Assembly (NCBI GenBank): GCA_018857735.1
Contig: JABMCL010000152.1
Coordinates: forward strand, 877,001-941,000
From: Alviniconcha marisindica
Taxonomy: Eukaryota; Mollusca; Gastropoda; Provannidae
Direction of reading: 5' to 3'
DNA: 64,000 nucleotides
A program made the translations under genes and the position numbers. The notes below the pieces were generated by a model. The model made no database searches, had not been told where the DNA came from, and saw only the letters and a program-made list of their open reading frames with translations. Of this stretch, positions 25,675 to 38,975 are shown in pieces (positions within the stretch are counted from its first letter, which is position 1; the number at the start of each line of letters is the position of its first letter).

Positions 25675-27340
25675 TTTTTCGTTGAAGCCCAGTTACTTTG
25701 TTGATGGTTAACTCCCGCTCACGACGCAACCGCACTGGACGGGTCACCCCAGGGTGAATCTACTCGGTGATCACTCAGTCCAGGTCAAAACAGCAAGTTT
25801 TTACAACAATGCACAGGCTGAAACCTCGATAAACTACTTTCGCACAACCAGTACAAGACTTTTAACAAGTGGAAGGCCTATTCACTTGTCAACCTCAGTC
25901 CGTGCAGTTTCCCACTTTCCCTTTTCAGTCATATGGAGGATACCTGAGTAACCTGCGGGCCGAACAGTGGTTTCCTTTTTTCTTTCTTTTTTTAAACTTA
26001 ATATCTTGTCAGTCAACCTCCATTTTTGATGCAACTGCAGTTAAATCTACAAACAAGTTTCCTGGAAGTCACAATTGGTGTTCCAAGTCAGCTGTCAACC
26101 CCTGTTGGGATTAAACCTTACTTAGCCCAGAGTTTGTGATTGTGAACCTGTATATTTCCCTTATGCAGCCTGGGGCCTTTTGTTTTTTCGCTGGTACCAG
26201 CGGCATTTTGAATCAGTTCCAATCGGCACGTGTGGCAGTGGAAGGAAGAAGCAATGTTGTGCTAAATATGCATGCGCAACTTCAGATCTCACTTCTGATG
26301 AGATTTCTTAGCATATTGCACTGGGCCAGCCAGCGTGTATTTGGTGATGGCGTTCAACGGCTGCTCGTTTGACAGTTTTTCAATCTTTTTGCTCAGTTTA
26401 GAACAACAAAATCTCATGAAAATTATGTTTTCCTGTATCCATTTTCCAGTATGGCCATATCCCCCCCAAACTTCTTCTGACATTTGTCACAGTGAGTGAA
26501 TATAATAACAATTATTGATTTTTTTCTTGTTTGAAGTCTAGCTACCTTCTTGGCTGTTAACACCCTGTCACTGACCTAGCAGTGAAGGACACACCAGGGT
26601 GCAAAAGTTAAGCAGCTTTTTACAACCATGCACAGATGTTTAAACCTCAGTAAACTACTTCCATCAAACCTCTACAGGTGGAATACCTGTTCACTCGTCT
26701 ACCTTCATTCAGCATGCAGTCAGTTTCACAAAGTCCTTTGTATCGCATCTGTAGAGGACACATGAGATGAGTGAGCCCAATGGTGTGGGATTTTTGTGTG
26801 GGATTTTTTTTTTTTTTTTTTTACTGGTCAAAGTGAATGCAGTGGGATTCCCCCATCTTCATCTGTTATGCAGCTGCAGTTGTGAAGTTTCACAGACCTA
26901 CAGACAAGTTCTGCCCAAGAAGTCACAGTCAAAGTTTCAACTGATTATCCCTATAGCGACCCTGACGGATGATGCCTGCTCAACCTGTATGATGCTGACC
27001 TTCCTGCGTCAGCAGATGCTCAGTCAGCCAGCCCTCTTTCAACACCCGTTGTCAGCCAGTATATTATTGATTAAAAGAAGTTGAAGTCCAGGTAGCTACT
27101 CATTAGTTCACACTCATGCAACTGCAAAGGTCACCCCAGGGCAAAGTATTTACTCAAGCTCAAAAGTGAAGCAGTGCTTTAAACAACGCACAGACATTCA
27201 AAACTCAGCAAATGATGTCTGCAAAACTTCTACAGGTGGAAAGCCAGTTCACTGGTCTGCTTCTGTTCAACATGCAATCAGTTTACATGTGCTTTGTATG
27301 GTAATTGGTATGAAGTGCACATGACATACTTGCTCGATGT
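25675..27340. repeat. three diverged large tandem copies
   Basis: Copies start near 25675, 26525 and 27075 with 'ttgaagtc(c)ag.tag'. Shared landmarks in order are 'caccccagggtgaa', 'acaacaatgcacag', 'aaacctc..taaacta', 'tctacaggtggaa', 'gttcac' and, in the first two, 'atgcaactgcagtt'. Substitutions and indels are frequent. No conserved open frame runs across the copies, so they look noncoding. Confidence 0.6.
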
Positions 27341-30300
27341 GTGTAAAAATTACCAGACTTGCCTGAACTGAGCATGACTGAAACTGTATGTTAAATGAAC
27401 TGATGCCACTGGATAACCAAGCCTTGGCTTAGTTCTGCATGTGATTGCTAAACAGTTTTCAAGTACCAACTTGCAGTCAGCAGGCTCCTTTGCCAAGTAT
27501 ACAGACAAACGGCTAGATAGTCAAAAATATCAACAAAAGTGACCATCCACAGTGACAGTCAGTGTCAGTGTTTTAATCAATCAGTCAATCAAATCAAATA
27601 TATATATATATATCAATATTCAGAAAAAGTGATTATCTAGTTTCTGAAACTGAAATTGTTATCTGACTTTATTTGATGAGAATGTGAAATGTATTATGCT
27701 CTTTACTTCTTAAAGTTGCTTACCTATTGGCCTGAGTGTATGTTATGAAATCATAGATAAAAAGTCATTTATTGTTTGCTTTATGTTTGAACATGATTTG
27801 GAAAAAACATTAATGAAAATGAACTGAAAAAGTGAAAAGGCAGAAATTAGACCAGGTACTAAAATACTGACTTGTGGCTCTTTTAAAGTGAGAGTGGCTG
27901 ATTAATAATAATAATTTATATAGCGCCTCAACAACTATTACATGAGCTCTTAGCGCTGTACAGATCAACAAATATAATAGAACACACATCAATATGTTAC
28001 TTAAATTAGCCTAAAAGCAAAACAACTGTTCCTTCTATCTATTCAATGGACACATACTCAAGATTCATTTTAAAACATAGCATTTAGAATATATACAAAT
28101 TTAGACAGAACAATCTGCAAATAATGCGTTTCACTCACATGCACGCACACACACTACACGCACACATCCACGTGTGCATCTGTAACGGAGCATGCCACTA
28201 TGATTTAAAATAACATCAGTTTGGTGCCTGCGCCACTGCTCATAATGTATGTACAGACTACTGAAAGTGAAAACTATTCATCCAGAATTTGTTGCCTAAA
28301 TGGCCAAAAGCCCAAACGAAATGTTGCGTTTTTTTCTTCTTCTTTTTTTAAACTGAGGTATTCATCATATTTGTGTCTTGCAAAGCCAAAAGTCAGCAGT
28401 ATCATGCAAAGCTTTCGGCACATTTGTTACATTCTACAGGTGTTGGGTGAATCAAATCTCAAATTCTGTGCCACCATGGCAACAGCGTCTGACCCAGCAA
28501 GGGACAAAGTGGGAAAGGACCCATTTAGTACTGGGCTTTTACAAGTGTGCATCCAGGGGCTGATATTTATTTGTAAATGATGAACCAGAAGACTTTCAGT
28601 ATAAGAATACAATTAATGACACCTAATTTCAATCCAAAACAATACTACTATTTCTGTGGTTCATGTACATCTTGAGATGACCCTGTGTAGTTGACAGGAC
28701 ATTAAAATCCAAGAAAAAAATGTCTATGCCTATGGTCAGTTTGAATATTTTTCCAAAAGTAAACTGTTGGAGAATGAAAGTGGCATTTCTTTTGATTTGG
28801 GGGTATACTCCAGGATTAGTAGAAGAAACCTGCAATAGCTGTACCTTCTCATCCGATAGGAACTGAATTTCCCACTGTAGGATCTTGAAGACCAGTTCTT
28901 GAGAATGAAGTGCTCAATATTCAGAATAATGCTTTCACTGAATAACCGGTATGTCTTAGTCTTAGTTCAATTTCTCGCAAAGTATCAGACAAATACACAA
29001 TATTAGAACGTCTTTCTCCATTTAAGTCCATGGCAGTTTCTTGAGGTTAATGCAAGTACATAACATTAAAATGTCTTTTTTCATTATACGCAAGTACAAG
29101 AGCATCTTTTTTCATTTAAGCCCAGTTAAAACAAGTGCTCAGTGTTAACCCGTCTTCGTCCATATATTTTAAGTCCAGTTTTGAGAAGGCAAGTGCATCC
29201 CAGGATAAGGCATGTGCAAAATGTTATTATTTTCACATGTAAGGCTAATTCTTATGGGAAGCATGCAATGTTAGAAGAAAAAAAATTCTTCATAATTTAC
29301 AATCCAGGTTTGACAAGTTGAGTCAGATAAGTTCAAGTGGTCCACATGTCCCAGCCAAATCCTTCCTTTTTGTTTTTGTTAAAAAGCAATGGATAAATCT
29401 GTTCAAGTCAGATCAGTTCAAAATTAATGCTGGGTAAATTCAAGCATTTGCTTTGGTCCCTTAGGCTCTTCATGCCAGATAAGTTCATTCTTTCCTGGCT
29501 TTTGTTTTGTTGTTGTTTAGTTTCTCCTTAAACTTAAAAATGACTGATTCCTTTCCCATCATGCTGTTTACTTCATCTGAGGTCATCTAAATTACTGTTT
29601 TCAACAGTAACAGACACCAGACACCTGCAAGTGTTCAAGACAGTATGTGTGTGTATCAATTCTGTGTGTGGAAAGGAGTTAATTTGAACTTATTCAGGAT
29701 GGCAGTTCCCTTTCTTCAGATAAGTTGAATTCAGGTGAATTTGAACTTATTCAGCACTTTAGCCTACTTGAACATATCAGGTGGTACGTCCAGTTTCTTT
29801 ATGATAAGGCAAATGCTCAGTGTTACAGTTTTTTTGTTTTTTCAATAGCCTTGTTGGCAACTATTCCCCGCAAACTTTTTTTCTACATTGGGTAGTGTCC
29901 CCTTGATACAGTCAGTGTGGTTGACATCCACATGAATGATTCACATTTTTACATGATGTACATACCAGAACTGCAGATTTGGATACAAAAAAGAAAAAAG
30001 TACAGCTTATTCTGATGTGCCAATGACATAATTATTAGGTTTCAGTTGTCAACAGGTGAAAAAGCAGCCAGCATGCATGGAATGAACAAAATGTTCCATC
30101 CCGGCCTGGCCAATTTGATCAGACAGCACTGAATGCTTTAAGTTGGCCTTGGCCTTGGTCAAAGCACTGATAGATAGAGCTGAGCTTTAAGTCAGCTCTG
30201 GCCTCCATCAAAGCATGGACAGACCACCACTGCTGTGCACCCCAACCTGTCATGCCAATGCCATACTCTTGGATGATAGTGACACATGTGTGGCTGCACA

Positions 30301-30527
30301 GTTTCTGACAGCATGCTCACTTTGTTTAACCTGACATAGTGCCAAACCATAAAGCTGCAGATTATACTCTGAAAATACTCTTGTATTCAGTCTCAGACAT
30401 ACTGAGAGAGAGAGAGAGAGAGAGAGAGAACTTGAAAACTTTACAAGGACTGTAGTTTAGGTTCAGCCAGAAGCTAACAACTAGTCCTTGTCTAAGCTAC
30501 TGATGAATACAGAAATTACAGGTCATC

Positions 30528-30532
<5 letters not shown>

Positions 30533-30589
<57 letters not shown>
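30533..30589. repeat. (TA)n microsatellite
   Basis: About 28 TA units. A GA run lies about 110 bases upstream. Confidence 0.98.
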
Positions 30590-30591
<2 letters not shown>

Positions 30592-32334
30592 ACAAAGAGA
30601 GAGAATTAATGCCATATTAATAACAGGCAAGTTCATTTATGACTAATGATAATGGGAACTTGAAAATTTTACAAGGATTTTAATTTAGGTTTAGTCACTA
30701 CCTGTCAAACAACTAGTCCTTGCTAAGCTACTGACAAAGAAGAAGAAGAAAGGGAAACAAATTAAGGCATCAGTTATAATTATGTATACATATATGAAGC
30801 ATGAATGAATGAATGAAAAAAATATACATGAAGCATAAGAGGGAGAGATATGGATTCAGGACTGAAATTTTTGCAACACACGGAACATTTTGCAGTTCAG
30901 TGTAATTTTTCTTGTCCAGTTTAGTTCCAGTGATAAATTACAAACAATACAGTTATACATTCAATGGTTCATAGATTTTTGTAACTGTGTACACATTTGT
31001 CAGTTTGTTATACATTCAATGATTCATAGATTTTTGTAATTGTGTACACATGTCAGTTTGTATGGGACATGGATGACATCCCCCATTTTCCTGTTGAAGT
31101 TCTGGGAGACACAGCTGACTGGTTTGTTTGTTGTCAGTTGTATACATTATGCATTAAACCTTAGTCATGCTGAAATGGAAACAAAGCTGGTTAGTACTGA
31201 TTGTAGAGGTGTTTTCAAACACTGATCACTATGCCCGGATGAATCAGCTGAAGTGCTCACCCAAGAACAGTCAACAAGTTTTCATTTAATAGTCAACAGC
31301 AAATACTGATATCAGTATCAAGCAAAAAGAGAAAAAATTTTATAACTCTTTGCAAACTAGAAATATGTTTTTTAGACCTATATCTTCTTTTTTTGTATGC
31401 GTAATTGTAAAGTATACTATCCTGTAAGTAAAACAAAGTGCTTAGGGCTTCATCACAATGTCAGGGTTCATGGCATGCTTCTTTAAGAAAAAATTTAAAC
31501 TTACAATTATGAGATGGAAAAGAGAGAAGAAAAAAGAGAGCATTTAATTCTAAAAGAAATCCACAATGCAGACTGTGGATTTTTGAGTGGCTAAAGGTGC
31601 CACTGTATTTTCAAAAGCATTATCAACACACAGGTGAAAATATAAAATGTAATGCAAGATTTGTTTTTATGGGTACACAATTCATCCTGTGCTTTGCATG
31701 TTTGTGTACGCGAGTGTGTGTGCATGCAAATGCATATGTTTGATGGTTGAGTATTCCTTTACATCCACAGAAACCGTTTGCTTTTTAGGGACAGGAGCCC
31801 AGGATGGCCACCTCAACTTTCACACAGCTCCTGAGGTCTGCATATGTTCAAGCATTATTTAGTGTATATGTGCTATTTGGTAAGAAATGTTTCAGAATAT
31901 GATTAAATAAAAATGCTCACCCATCTACTCAAAGAAATATTGACACATTCAGTACACACAGTGGCATGTTACAGTATTACCAAGACCATTTAAATTCCAA
32001 GTTGTAGACTATGTTAATTTACACTGAGATGAAATGATTGACACCTTGTAGCCTCAGATTAAGGCTAATATCCAGTCAAAGAATAATTTATAAGAGTACA
32101 CCTTGACTGAAGAAAGCATTAAACTGCCTAATCCTGACTTTACTCAGCATTGATTTTTTTGTATAAATTTATTTTTTGAAGTTGCACAAGTCACTCTCCC
32201 ATATCAAAGATCATATAGAAGAAAGCGTACCATTTGGGGTTATTGCCAACAGAACTTGACTGTGTTGTGTGCTTTGTAACTAGACTAGGTACATGACTGT
32301 GCTGCTGGACTTTTGGGTTTGGAAACAATGAATT

Positions 32335-32597
32335 GCTCATGTATCTAGATATTTATTATGCCAGGTTTTAATTTATGATTTTTTTTATAACAACCTATGA
32401 TCTTTCTTATGACTGTCATTTGAACAGGTGACTGCGCTGCACAGCAAAAATTCAAGTACAGTCAACAACCGCTCATGTACCTAGATATTTATTATGCCAG
32501 GTTTTAATTTATGTTTTTTTTTTTTTATAACAACCTATGATCTTTTTTATGACCATCATTTGAACAGGTGACTGCGCTGCACTGCAGAAATTCAGTA
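32335..32597. repeat. 136-bp tandem duplication
   Basis: The segment from GCTCATGTA(T/C)CTAGATATTT to CAGGTGACTGCGCTGCAC occurs twice with a 136-bp offset and a few changes. Confidence 0.9.
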
Positions 32598-32759
32598 TTT
32601 TATAAGCAGAAATATACAAACTCAACACCAGCCACAGCTAGGTGCACTGTGAAAAGTTGCCTGCAAAACAGTGAAGGTCTCACTGAGTAAAACCAGTTCA
32701 CGCAACTTTACCATGATCCTAGGTGTGTCCAAGCAATTTGTCACTGAGGCTGTTTAGTT

Positions 32760-32806
32760 CCAGTCTCTTCAGGTAAGTGTTCGGTCAGTGTTAGAATGTC
32801 TTTTTC

Positions 32807-32864
<58 letters not shown>

Positions 32865-33360
32865 TTATTTTTTAAGAAAAATGCACACTGTTGAAACCTC
32901 TTTTTCCATTTAAATCCAGTTTCTTGAGGATATAGCCAAGTACACAAAATTAGAATGTCTGGTTCCATTAAGTCCAGTTTTTGAGGATAATTAAAGTAAT
33001 TATGCTTAATAATATTAGTATGTAATTTTTCATTAAGTCCAGTGTTAGAATGTTGTTTTTCATGAAGTCCAGTGTTAGAATCCCCCCCCCCCCCCCCCCC
33101 CCCCCCTCAATGTTAGAAAGTATTTTCTCATTTAAGTTTGTGGAGCATAAAGCAGGTGCACAATTTTAGAATGCATTTTCCCCCCATTTATTGTAGTCCA
33201 GTTTCTTGTCAGGTAATGTTGGAAAGTGTTTTCTCCATTTAAGTCATTCTTTTGTGTGTGTGTATAAGGCAAGTGCATAACATTAGAATTACTTTTTCCA
33301 TTTAGTCCAGCTTTTTGATGCTAAGGCATGTCACAATTACTTTTTTCCATTTAAAGAAGA
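32760..33360. repeat. ~60-bp degenerate minisatellite
   Basis: Units share 'ttagaatgt(c)tttttc', 'catttaagtccagttt', 'ttgagga' and 'aaggcaagtgca'. A related shorter array lies at 28940-29180. A (TA)n tract at 32811-32861 and a C-run at 33083-33106 interrupt it. Confidence 0.7.
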
Positions 33361-35310
33361 ACCAAAGCGATGACACAAGCTGGCCAGAAAACGTAGAAAA
33401 TATACAAATATTTCGTCCCAGTCTTCCTTTGCTTGTTCCAGCTGTAAAGGAAACACTTTTGCCAAACATTTCTACCTTGTTTATGATGTCATAGAGACAA
33501 AATGCTGGGTGCAGCTTTTAACTTTCTTCCTTGATAAATGTGTTGTGTCTGTGTTTTGTTAGTTTATTTGCTTATAATTTATTTTATTACTTCATTGCTG
33601 TTGATAGGGCTCATGATGTTTTTTGTTTGTTTAGGTTCCCCTTTAAGAAGATTCAAGGAAAATATTAACAGCAGTGACACAAAAGTGACTGACAGGGGCT
33701 AAGGAAGGAAAGGAAATAATGATAATAAAAGTATTTTTAAAACGCAAAATGACCCTAGAGACTATTCTAAGCACACACACCGGCACCTGTACACACAAGC
33801 ATTCAAAGCTAAATATACACAGCTTAAAACGGGCAGCAAACCACCCAGAACACAGATGTAGAATAACAATACAAATACAAAAGAACTTTATTATTCGTAA
33901 CAAATGCATGAAATGAAAACTTGCCTTTTTGGTCACTCAAATTCCGCACAAAAAGACAAATAGACCAGTCAGCACAACAAAGGTAAAAGCATACAAATAA
34001 GAGTAAAATGCAGTAAAGCATCGCTTCTGACATAATAGTAATAATAATAATGAAATTGTTCATTATGGTCAGCGCAGCAATATGGTACAGCAGCAGAAAA
34101 CACAGTTCTCTGTTTTTGTTTGCGTGTGAATGTAGGATGCAGGACTGGGTGCGCCAAGTGGAAAATAAAGGCATGTGGGTCAGGGTGTGCATGTGCATGT
34201 GTGCGACTACTATCTATTAACAATATACTGTAAATTGTGTGTGCAGGAGTTTGTGAATGAGTTTGCACTGATACGCAGCACAAAATGTGTAACTGACTTT
34301 AAACACATTTACTGACACATACACGCATGCATGCCTCCAACACAGTTGCAGATTAAAAAGTATTTAAAAAATGAAAATAAGGAAAACACCATGGAAGAAC
34401 AAAGGTACAGTAAGTAACTTGATAGTATTGACCAGGGGGCCATGCCAATGACTGAGAACACATGAAGACGAAACTGTTGCTAGAATACGAGGTAAGAATT
34501 TTCTATCTTTCTTTGCCAAATGAAAAGATGCAGAGGCAGGTAGAAAAAAAAAAAGACGAAGGTGGGAGGGGGGGGGGGGGTGCTAAATGGGATAGAAAGC
34601 GCACTGACGAGGTCTAGGCAGAAACGGGGGGCGGGGACGAGGACTAGGTAGAAAAACGAGAGGAGATCGGGAAAGTGGAATGAAATGGCAGCCATGCGAT
34701 TCTAGACACAGGAGAGGGACCTCGGACATCCCTGGCCTCCCTTTGGGGAACTCAAAATTACGGTTGAAAAAAAAAGAGGTTTCATGGGTGACCATTAGCG
34801 GGACCTGATGAGCAAAATTAAACCTCCCCAAGTGTCACAGCTGGCCTGTAACCTGTTTCACCTTCTGTGACATTTCTCCTCGTATATGAGAGCGCACGCC
34901 TCTTGCCGAACATCAAAGAGGCCGCGGCCTGCGACAGGCGCGCTAGGACACTTCTGTTTTTTGTACAGACTGTCCCGACAGCCGGCAGTCACTCTCGGAG
35001 CTAGGTTTCTATATTAAAAATTGTAGTAATCAGCGGGGTACAGTTTAACCCTTCCCATGTCCAGTCTTCCCGTTAGGCCGTCACTGGGAAAGAGTGCTTC
35101 CTATTTGGTGTCACAAGATCTCTTTCCAATTCTGATTTTCTGTGCAGTCTCGGTTGTGTGGAGCGAACCGTGTCTCCACATCAGTGACGAACGTTGCTGG
35201 CCCGTTTAAATAACCGCCTTTTGAGACGATCTCGGAAGGAATCGGAGCATGCAGTTGAAACTCTTTGGCAGGGAAAGGCCCAGTCAAAAGAAGATGCTTG
35301 AGCTCTGATA

Positions 35311-35323
35311 TTTATTATTTTAT
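35311..35323 (-). terminator. polyadenylation signals of Ig receptor gene
   Basis: Two minus-strand AATAAA hexamers overlap this stretch, about 115-125 bases beyond the distal stop at 35438. This supports 35704-35438 as the terminal coding exon. Confidence 0.5.
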
Positions 35324-35437
35324 TTTGGTACATAAGCCAAAGCATGTCACAGTTGTGAGATAGCTGGTTGTTACTGATAAAAGTGCCGGATGGTGAAAAG
35401 GCACAGGCTGTGCGGTCGGCTTCCCTGCTTAGACGCC

Positions 35438-35704
35438 TTAGACTTCGCCTCGGGACGTCATCGCATCGCTGGTCGCTTCAGACGTCAAAACCGATGAGAA
35501 GTCTGTCCTGCTGGCGTCGACAGACGTGTAGTCATCCTCAATCGCGTAGGATGCGTAGTCCTGCTTGATCACGCCGGAGCGAGCGACTGACGTGCGCGAG
35601 GGACGCAAGTTTCTGGCGAAAAGAGCGGAAAGACGGAGGTTTGGTGATGATGACTGGAGACTTTTCAGAGCACTCAGTGTCAATGTACACGTCATGCTCA
35701 GTGA
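35438..35704 (-). CDS. Ig receptor exon 12: cytoplasmic tail and stop, two frames
   Basis: The CGCAG acceptor at 35705 joins the transmembrane exon in phase 1 and gives VTEHDVYIDTECSEKSPVII, TKPPSFRSFRQK and onward to a TGA at 35540-35538. Past about 35600 a second frame (+1) becomes more protein-like: VIKQDYASYAIEDDYTSVDA, then FSSVLTSEATSDAMTS, ending TAA at 35440-35438. The second frame has three tyrosines, one in a Y-x-x-V setting (YTSV). The likely explanation is one inserted or missing base, in the genome or in the assembly. No FIGQY ankyrin-binding motif is seen. Confidence 0.6.
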   Translation of the reverse strand, partial: SLSMTCTLTLSALKSLQSSSPNLRLSALFARNLRPSRTSVARSGVIKQDYASYAIEDDYTSVDASRTDFSSVLTSEATSDAMTSRGEV

Positions 35705-35731
35705 CTGCGCAGTAACATTAACAAAGGGGAT

Positions 35732-35745
<14 letters not shown>

Positions 35746-35762
<17 letters not shown>

Positions 35763-35773
35763 GGGGGGGGGGG
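35746..35773. repeat. poly-G run
   Basis: An unbroken run of nearly 30 G, preceded by (TG)n, lies directly beside the acceptor of tail exon 12. Other long G runs lie at 40655-40671 and 40839-40862. These positions are prone to base-count errors. Confidence 0.95.
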
Positions 35774-37419
35774 CGTGGCACCGTCGGAATGCACAAATCA
35801 GTCAGTACTCGGCTGAACAGAGAGGAGTTTTTAGGTGAAAGACTGTTGAAGTGTATTTTCTCAGAGTAACCGGGAAAACGTTCCAGAACCTCGCCCTGAC
35901 TCAGGAGCTTCGCCTACGGCCGAACATCACCCTGCGGAGCTTCGTCCTGTGGAACCTCGCCTCTCACTCACACTATGTTAATTCCTTTGAAAATGACGTG
36001 TGAATGGAATAATGAATGAAACATTTACTTACGATCTGATGATTTGCATTTTAATATCGCATGGTTGTCACGGTTGATTGGGCGTTAATATATAGTTTGA
36101 AAAGAATCAAAAACAAAACAACAAAATCAAAATCAAAACTTAAATTACACGGGGTACATTCTGATTAACATTATTCATATGTCATCAGTTCCGTACTGAT
36201 TTCAGCATTCAGCTGTTTTCGTGCACATGTTACTATTGAGTACATAACTAAAGAAGTATTGCGAAGAAGTGGAACACTCAATTAGGTCTATCCCTGAGAA
36301 TGTGAATAAAACTCAAAATTTCACACACACAAACCGTGCTGTGAAGATTAGCCCAACATCCTTATATATATCAAGAAAAAAAGAAAGGAAAACAACAACA
36401 ACAACAAAACCAGAAGAAGTCAGAAGACAAAATTCTAGAGTTGCTGGCGTTCACGAGTCACACCACCGTCTTCGAAAGACGCCAACCGTCAAAACCAGCT
36501 GAACCAGTTTTAACCAGGCCAAATTTGCACGTCGTCTATGGCGACTACGAGGCAATATTTCTGTGTGTTAAGTTACCCAACCCCGTCTCCACCCCTTTTC
36601 CAGACAGACAAACTTACGTAAGTGACAGAATACTTGATCTGCTTCTTGCAAGTTTTCTGTTCGAAGTCTCTCCAAGTGGTCTCATTCTTTTGCCCACTGC
36701 AACGAGTTCAAAGCAAATCGGCTACACATGTTCTCTTTCCACTGTCAGTAACAGAGAAGAAACGAGTCCTTTAGCATTTATGCCTGCTACACTGGGGCTA
36801 ACTGACAAAAGCAAAGACATCGGTCAGCACACTAGTCCTCTACTCCGTAACTAGTAGAGAAGAAAAATCCAGTCAGCATATTTTTACTGCTGCTAACCAC
36901 TATATAAACAAAGCAAAGACAAACGTATCAGTCAGCATATTTTCGTTATTCGGCACTTGTGAGACGCTTACAAGGGAAGACAGCATGTCTTCGTTCTTCA
37001 CTGTGTGAAGCTAACAACTAGAGAAGACCGACTGACACACGTCAGTCGGCTGTGTTCGCCCAGCCCCCATGCGCAATCTCATGCATCGATGATCAACACA
37101 ACACCAGGCCTATATGTGCGCACGTCAAAAATCCCAAACCGCACTGGCACATGAAAATATTGACTTCACACACTGGTAGGAATAGGTAGCGCTGTTCTTG
37201 CGCTTGCTGTGCATTACCCTGGTAAGGCGACCCGAACGTCCCGGCAAAGGATAAAGAAGTACTGAAAATAAACGTCCCGCAAAGGATAACGACTGAAGTA
37301 TCCCCCCCAAAAAAATTAAGTTAAAAATTGTATCCAAACGCACAAACGGTTAAAAATACCGTTAATTTTAATGGGACAAAACAAAACGTACAAATTTTCG
37401 GGTTTTGTTTTGTTTTAAT

Positions 37420-37505
37420 GTTGTTTTACGTCAGGCTTATCATGTTAGGGACGGGGAGCCCTGGACGGCCACCTCGACTTTCACACAGCTCCGGAGCTCT
37501 GGTTT
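37420..37505. repeat. dispersed SINE-like fragment (gggacgggga family)
   Basis: It shares 'ttacgtc', 'ttagggacggggagccc', 'gacggccacctcgactttca' and 'cacagctcc' with pieces at 6140-6236, 31762-31838 and 41938-42125. It lies in the intron between the tail and transmembrane exons. Confidence 0.6.
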
Positions 37506-37708
37506 TCAGGGTATGCCCAAAGCTTTCTTTGAAAAAAGGGCTTACCGCCACGAAAGTGCACAAGTTTTGTATTGTCCCATTGAAATTAGCGTTCTTTTAA
37601 CCGTTTGGATTTGTTTTAGAACGCCAGCAGTCAACCTTGTTTCAGATTATTACCGTTGACCGTGTTTTGTCACAGTCCAAGTTGTGTACAGATTTCCCTC
37701 TTTCTTAC

Positions 37709-37825
37709 CTGCAACATCTGGTCGATTCCGGCGCCGGATGTAATGGAAGATAACGACCAAGATGATAACGACGAGAAAGCCGAGGGCCAGGCCTATACCC
37801 AACTTCAGAGGAGAATATTTCGACT
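37709..37825 (-). CDS. Ig receptor exon 11: transmembrane segment
   Basis: This 117-bp exon is phase 1 to phase 1, with a GGCAG acceptor and a GTAAGA donor. It encodes SKYSPLK, a hydrophobic helix (LGIGLALGFLVVIILVVIF), then the stop-transfer sequence HYIRRRNRPDVA. The product is therefore a type I single-pass membrane protein. Confidence 0.9.
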
Positions 37826-37935
37826 CTGCCACCACGAACACAACCCAGGCGCACGCACGCATTCACACGCACGCGCACGCACGCACCGCATGTAAACATC
37901 ACGCACGCCACAGGAACGCACCGTAATAATGAGCG

Positions 37936-37938
<3 letters not shown>

Positions 37939-38008
<70 letters not shown>

Positions 38009-38034
38009 GCACACACACACACACACACACACAC
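37939..38034. repeat. (CA)n microsatellite
   Basis: A long CA array with CG interruptions, in the intron between exons 10 and 11. Confidence 0.98.
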
Positions 38035-38364
38035 CAACATGTATGTCAGTAAACGTTGAACCACTGGAGTTATTCTCAAGATCGCATATTCGAAAATCTA
38101 CGCTAAGACAGAAGAAAATCAAACTGATATGATTATTGCCCTACGATTAGATACGACGACACTTTATAGTATCCCGTCAAAGAAAATCTGTTTGGGAACA
38201 TACCATCAAAGTAAAAGAAAATATTTTAAAATAAAACGAGATCAGACAATATGATACGCGGAAGTAAACAATTGCGGCATATGCATGATCCACAAACTAA
38301 TCGGAAAAGGACACATAATTTTCAGTCAAGGCTTTGAATCTAATGTGACTTTCAAGTATGGTGT

Positions 38365-38620
38365 GACATCTAGAAAGTGGCTCACGGAAAACGGTCAGAT
38401 AATCACTGTAACCGGTCAGATACATGGCCGTCCATACTGCTTCTAGAGCTGTGTTAGCAAACACACAGTTCCCTTGCCCGTCTAGAACACACACTACGCA
38501 CTGTGTTGCGTTTATAAAACTTTTTTCATAAATATATATTTTAGAACCAGTCAAACAAAACCACCACGATTGCCGATTTTGTTTCCGGTATATACTGATA
38601 TTAACCGGCAAAATACCAAA
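38365..38620. repeat. dispersed repeat, copy 1 (pairs with 46995-47345)
   Basis: Shared landmarks are 'gtgtgacatcta.aaagtgg', 'actgtaacc.gtcagataca', 'ggccgtc', 'agcaaacac', 'cccgtctaga' and 'tggtatata.tgat..taaccgg'. Both copies are in introns of the same receptor gene. A partial third copy is at 47930-48025. Confidence 0.75.
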
Positions 38621-38649
38621 AAAGGTGGCGGTTGTACGCGAACCCTGGG

Positions 38650-38920
38650 AACCCTAACTACTGCCTGACTGGTAGGCTACCTCAAGAGGACGGGCCTCCT
38701 CTCAAACTTGTGAAAGACAGAATTCTTGGCTAGTAAGCAGAGCTATGTGGAGGTCTAGCAATAGGCAGAGTTATGTTTGGACCTACTCCATGCGAGAACA
38801 TTCGGTACGCTCTGGACAAATTCCTAGCTGAGGGGACCCTTACTTCTGCCTGGCTGATATAGTGGTAGGCTACCTCACGAGGACGGGCCTCCTCCGAAAG
38901 TGGGCCTGAAGTTTCAAACT
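38650..38920. repeat. ~180-bp offset tandem repeat
   Basis: 'ctactgcctgactggtaggctacctcaagaggacgggcctcct' occurs twice in similar form, near 38658 and 38852. Confidence 0.85.
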
Positions 38921-38975
38921 TCCTATTTCAGTTGCCGTGTCCATTTTTACTGGGCATCTTCATTCCTGTACTCAC

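Larger units (their letters stand above)
27341..35300. other. gene-free interval with repeats
   Basis: I see no supported exon. The interval holds a short 'tttatatagcgc' repeat (27900-27975), minisatellite-like arrays at 28940-29180 and 32760-33360, (GA)n near 30404, (TA)n at 30533-30589 and 32811-32861, a 136-bp tandem duplication at 32335-32597, and a SINE-like piece at 31762-31838. Confidence 0.6.

Noticed and set aside
36441..36854. 137-codon plus-strand open frame
   Set aside because: No domain, no splice partner and ordinary composition. It lies in the receptor intron between tail and transmembrane exons.
37805..38122. Cys/Val-repeat and His/Thr-repeat open frames
   Set aside because: These are translations of a (CA)n/(TG)n microsatellite. 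The same holds at 45667, 47709, 49779, 58431, 62818 and 63483.
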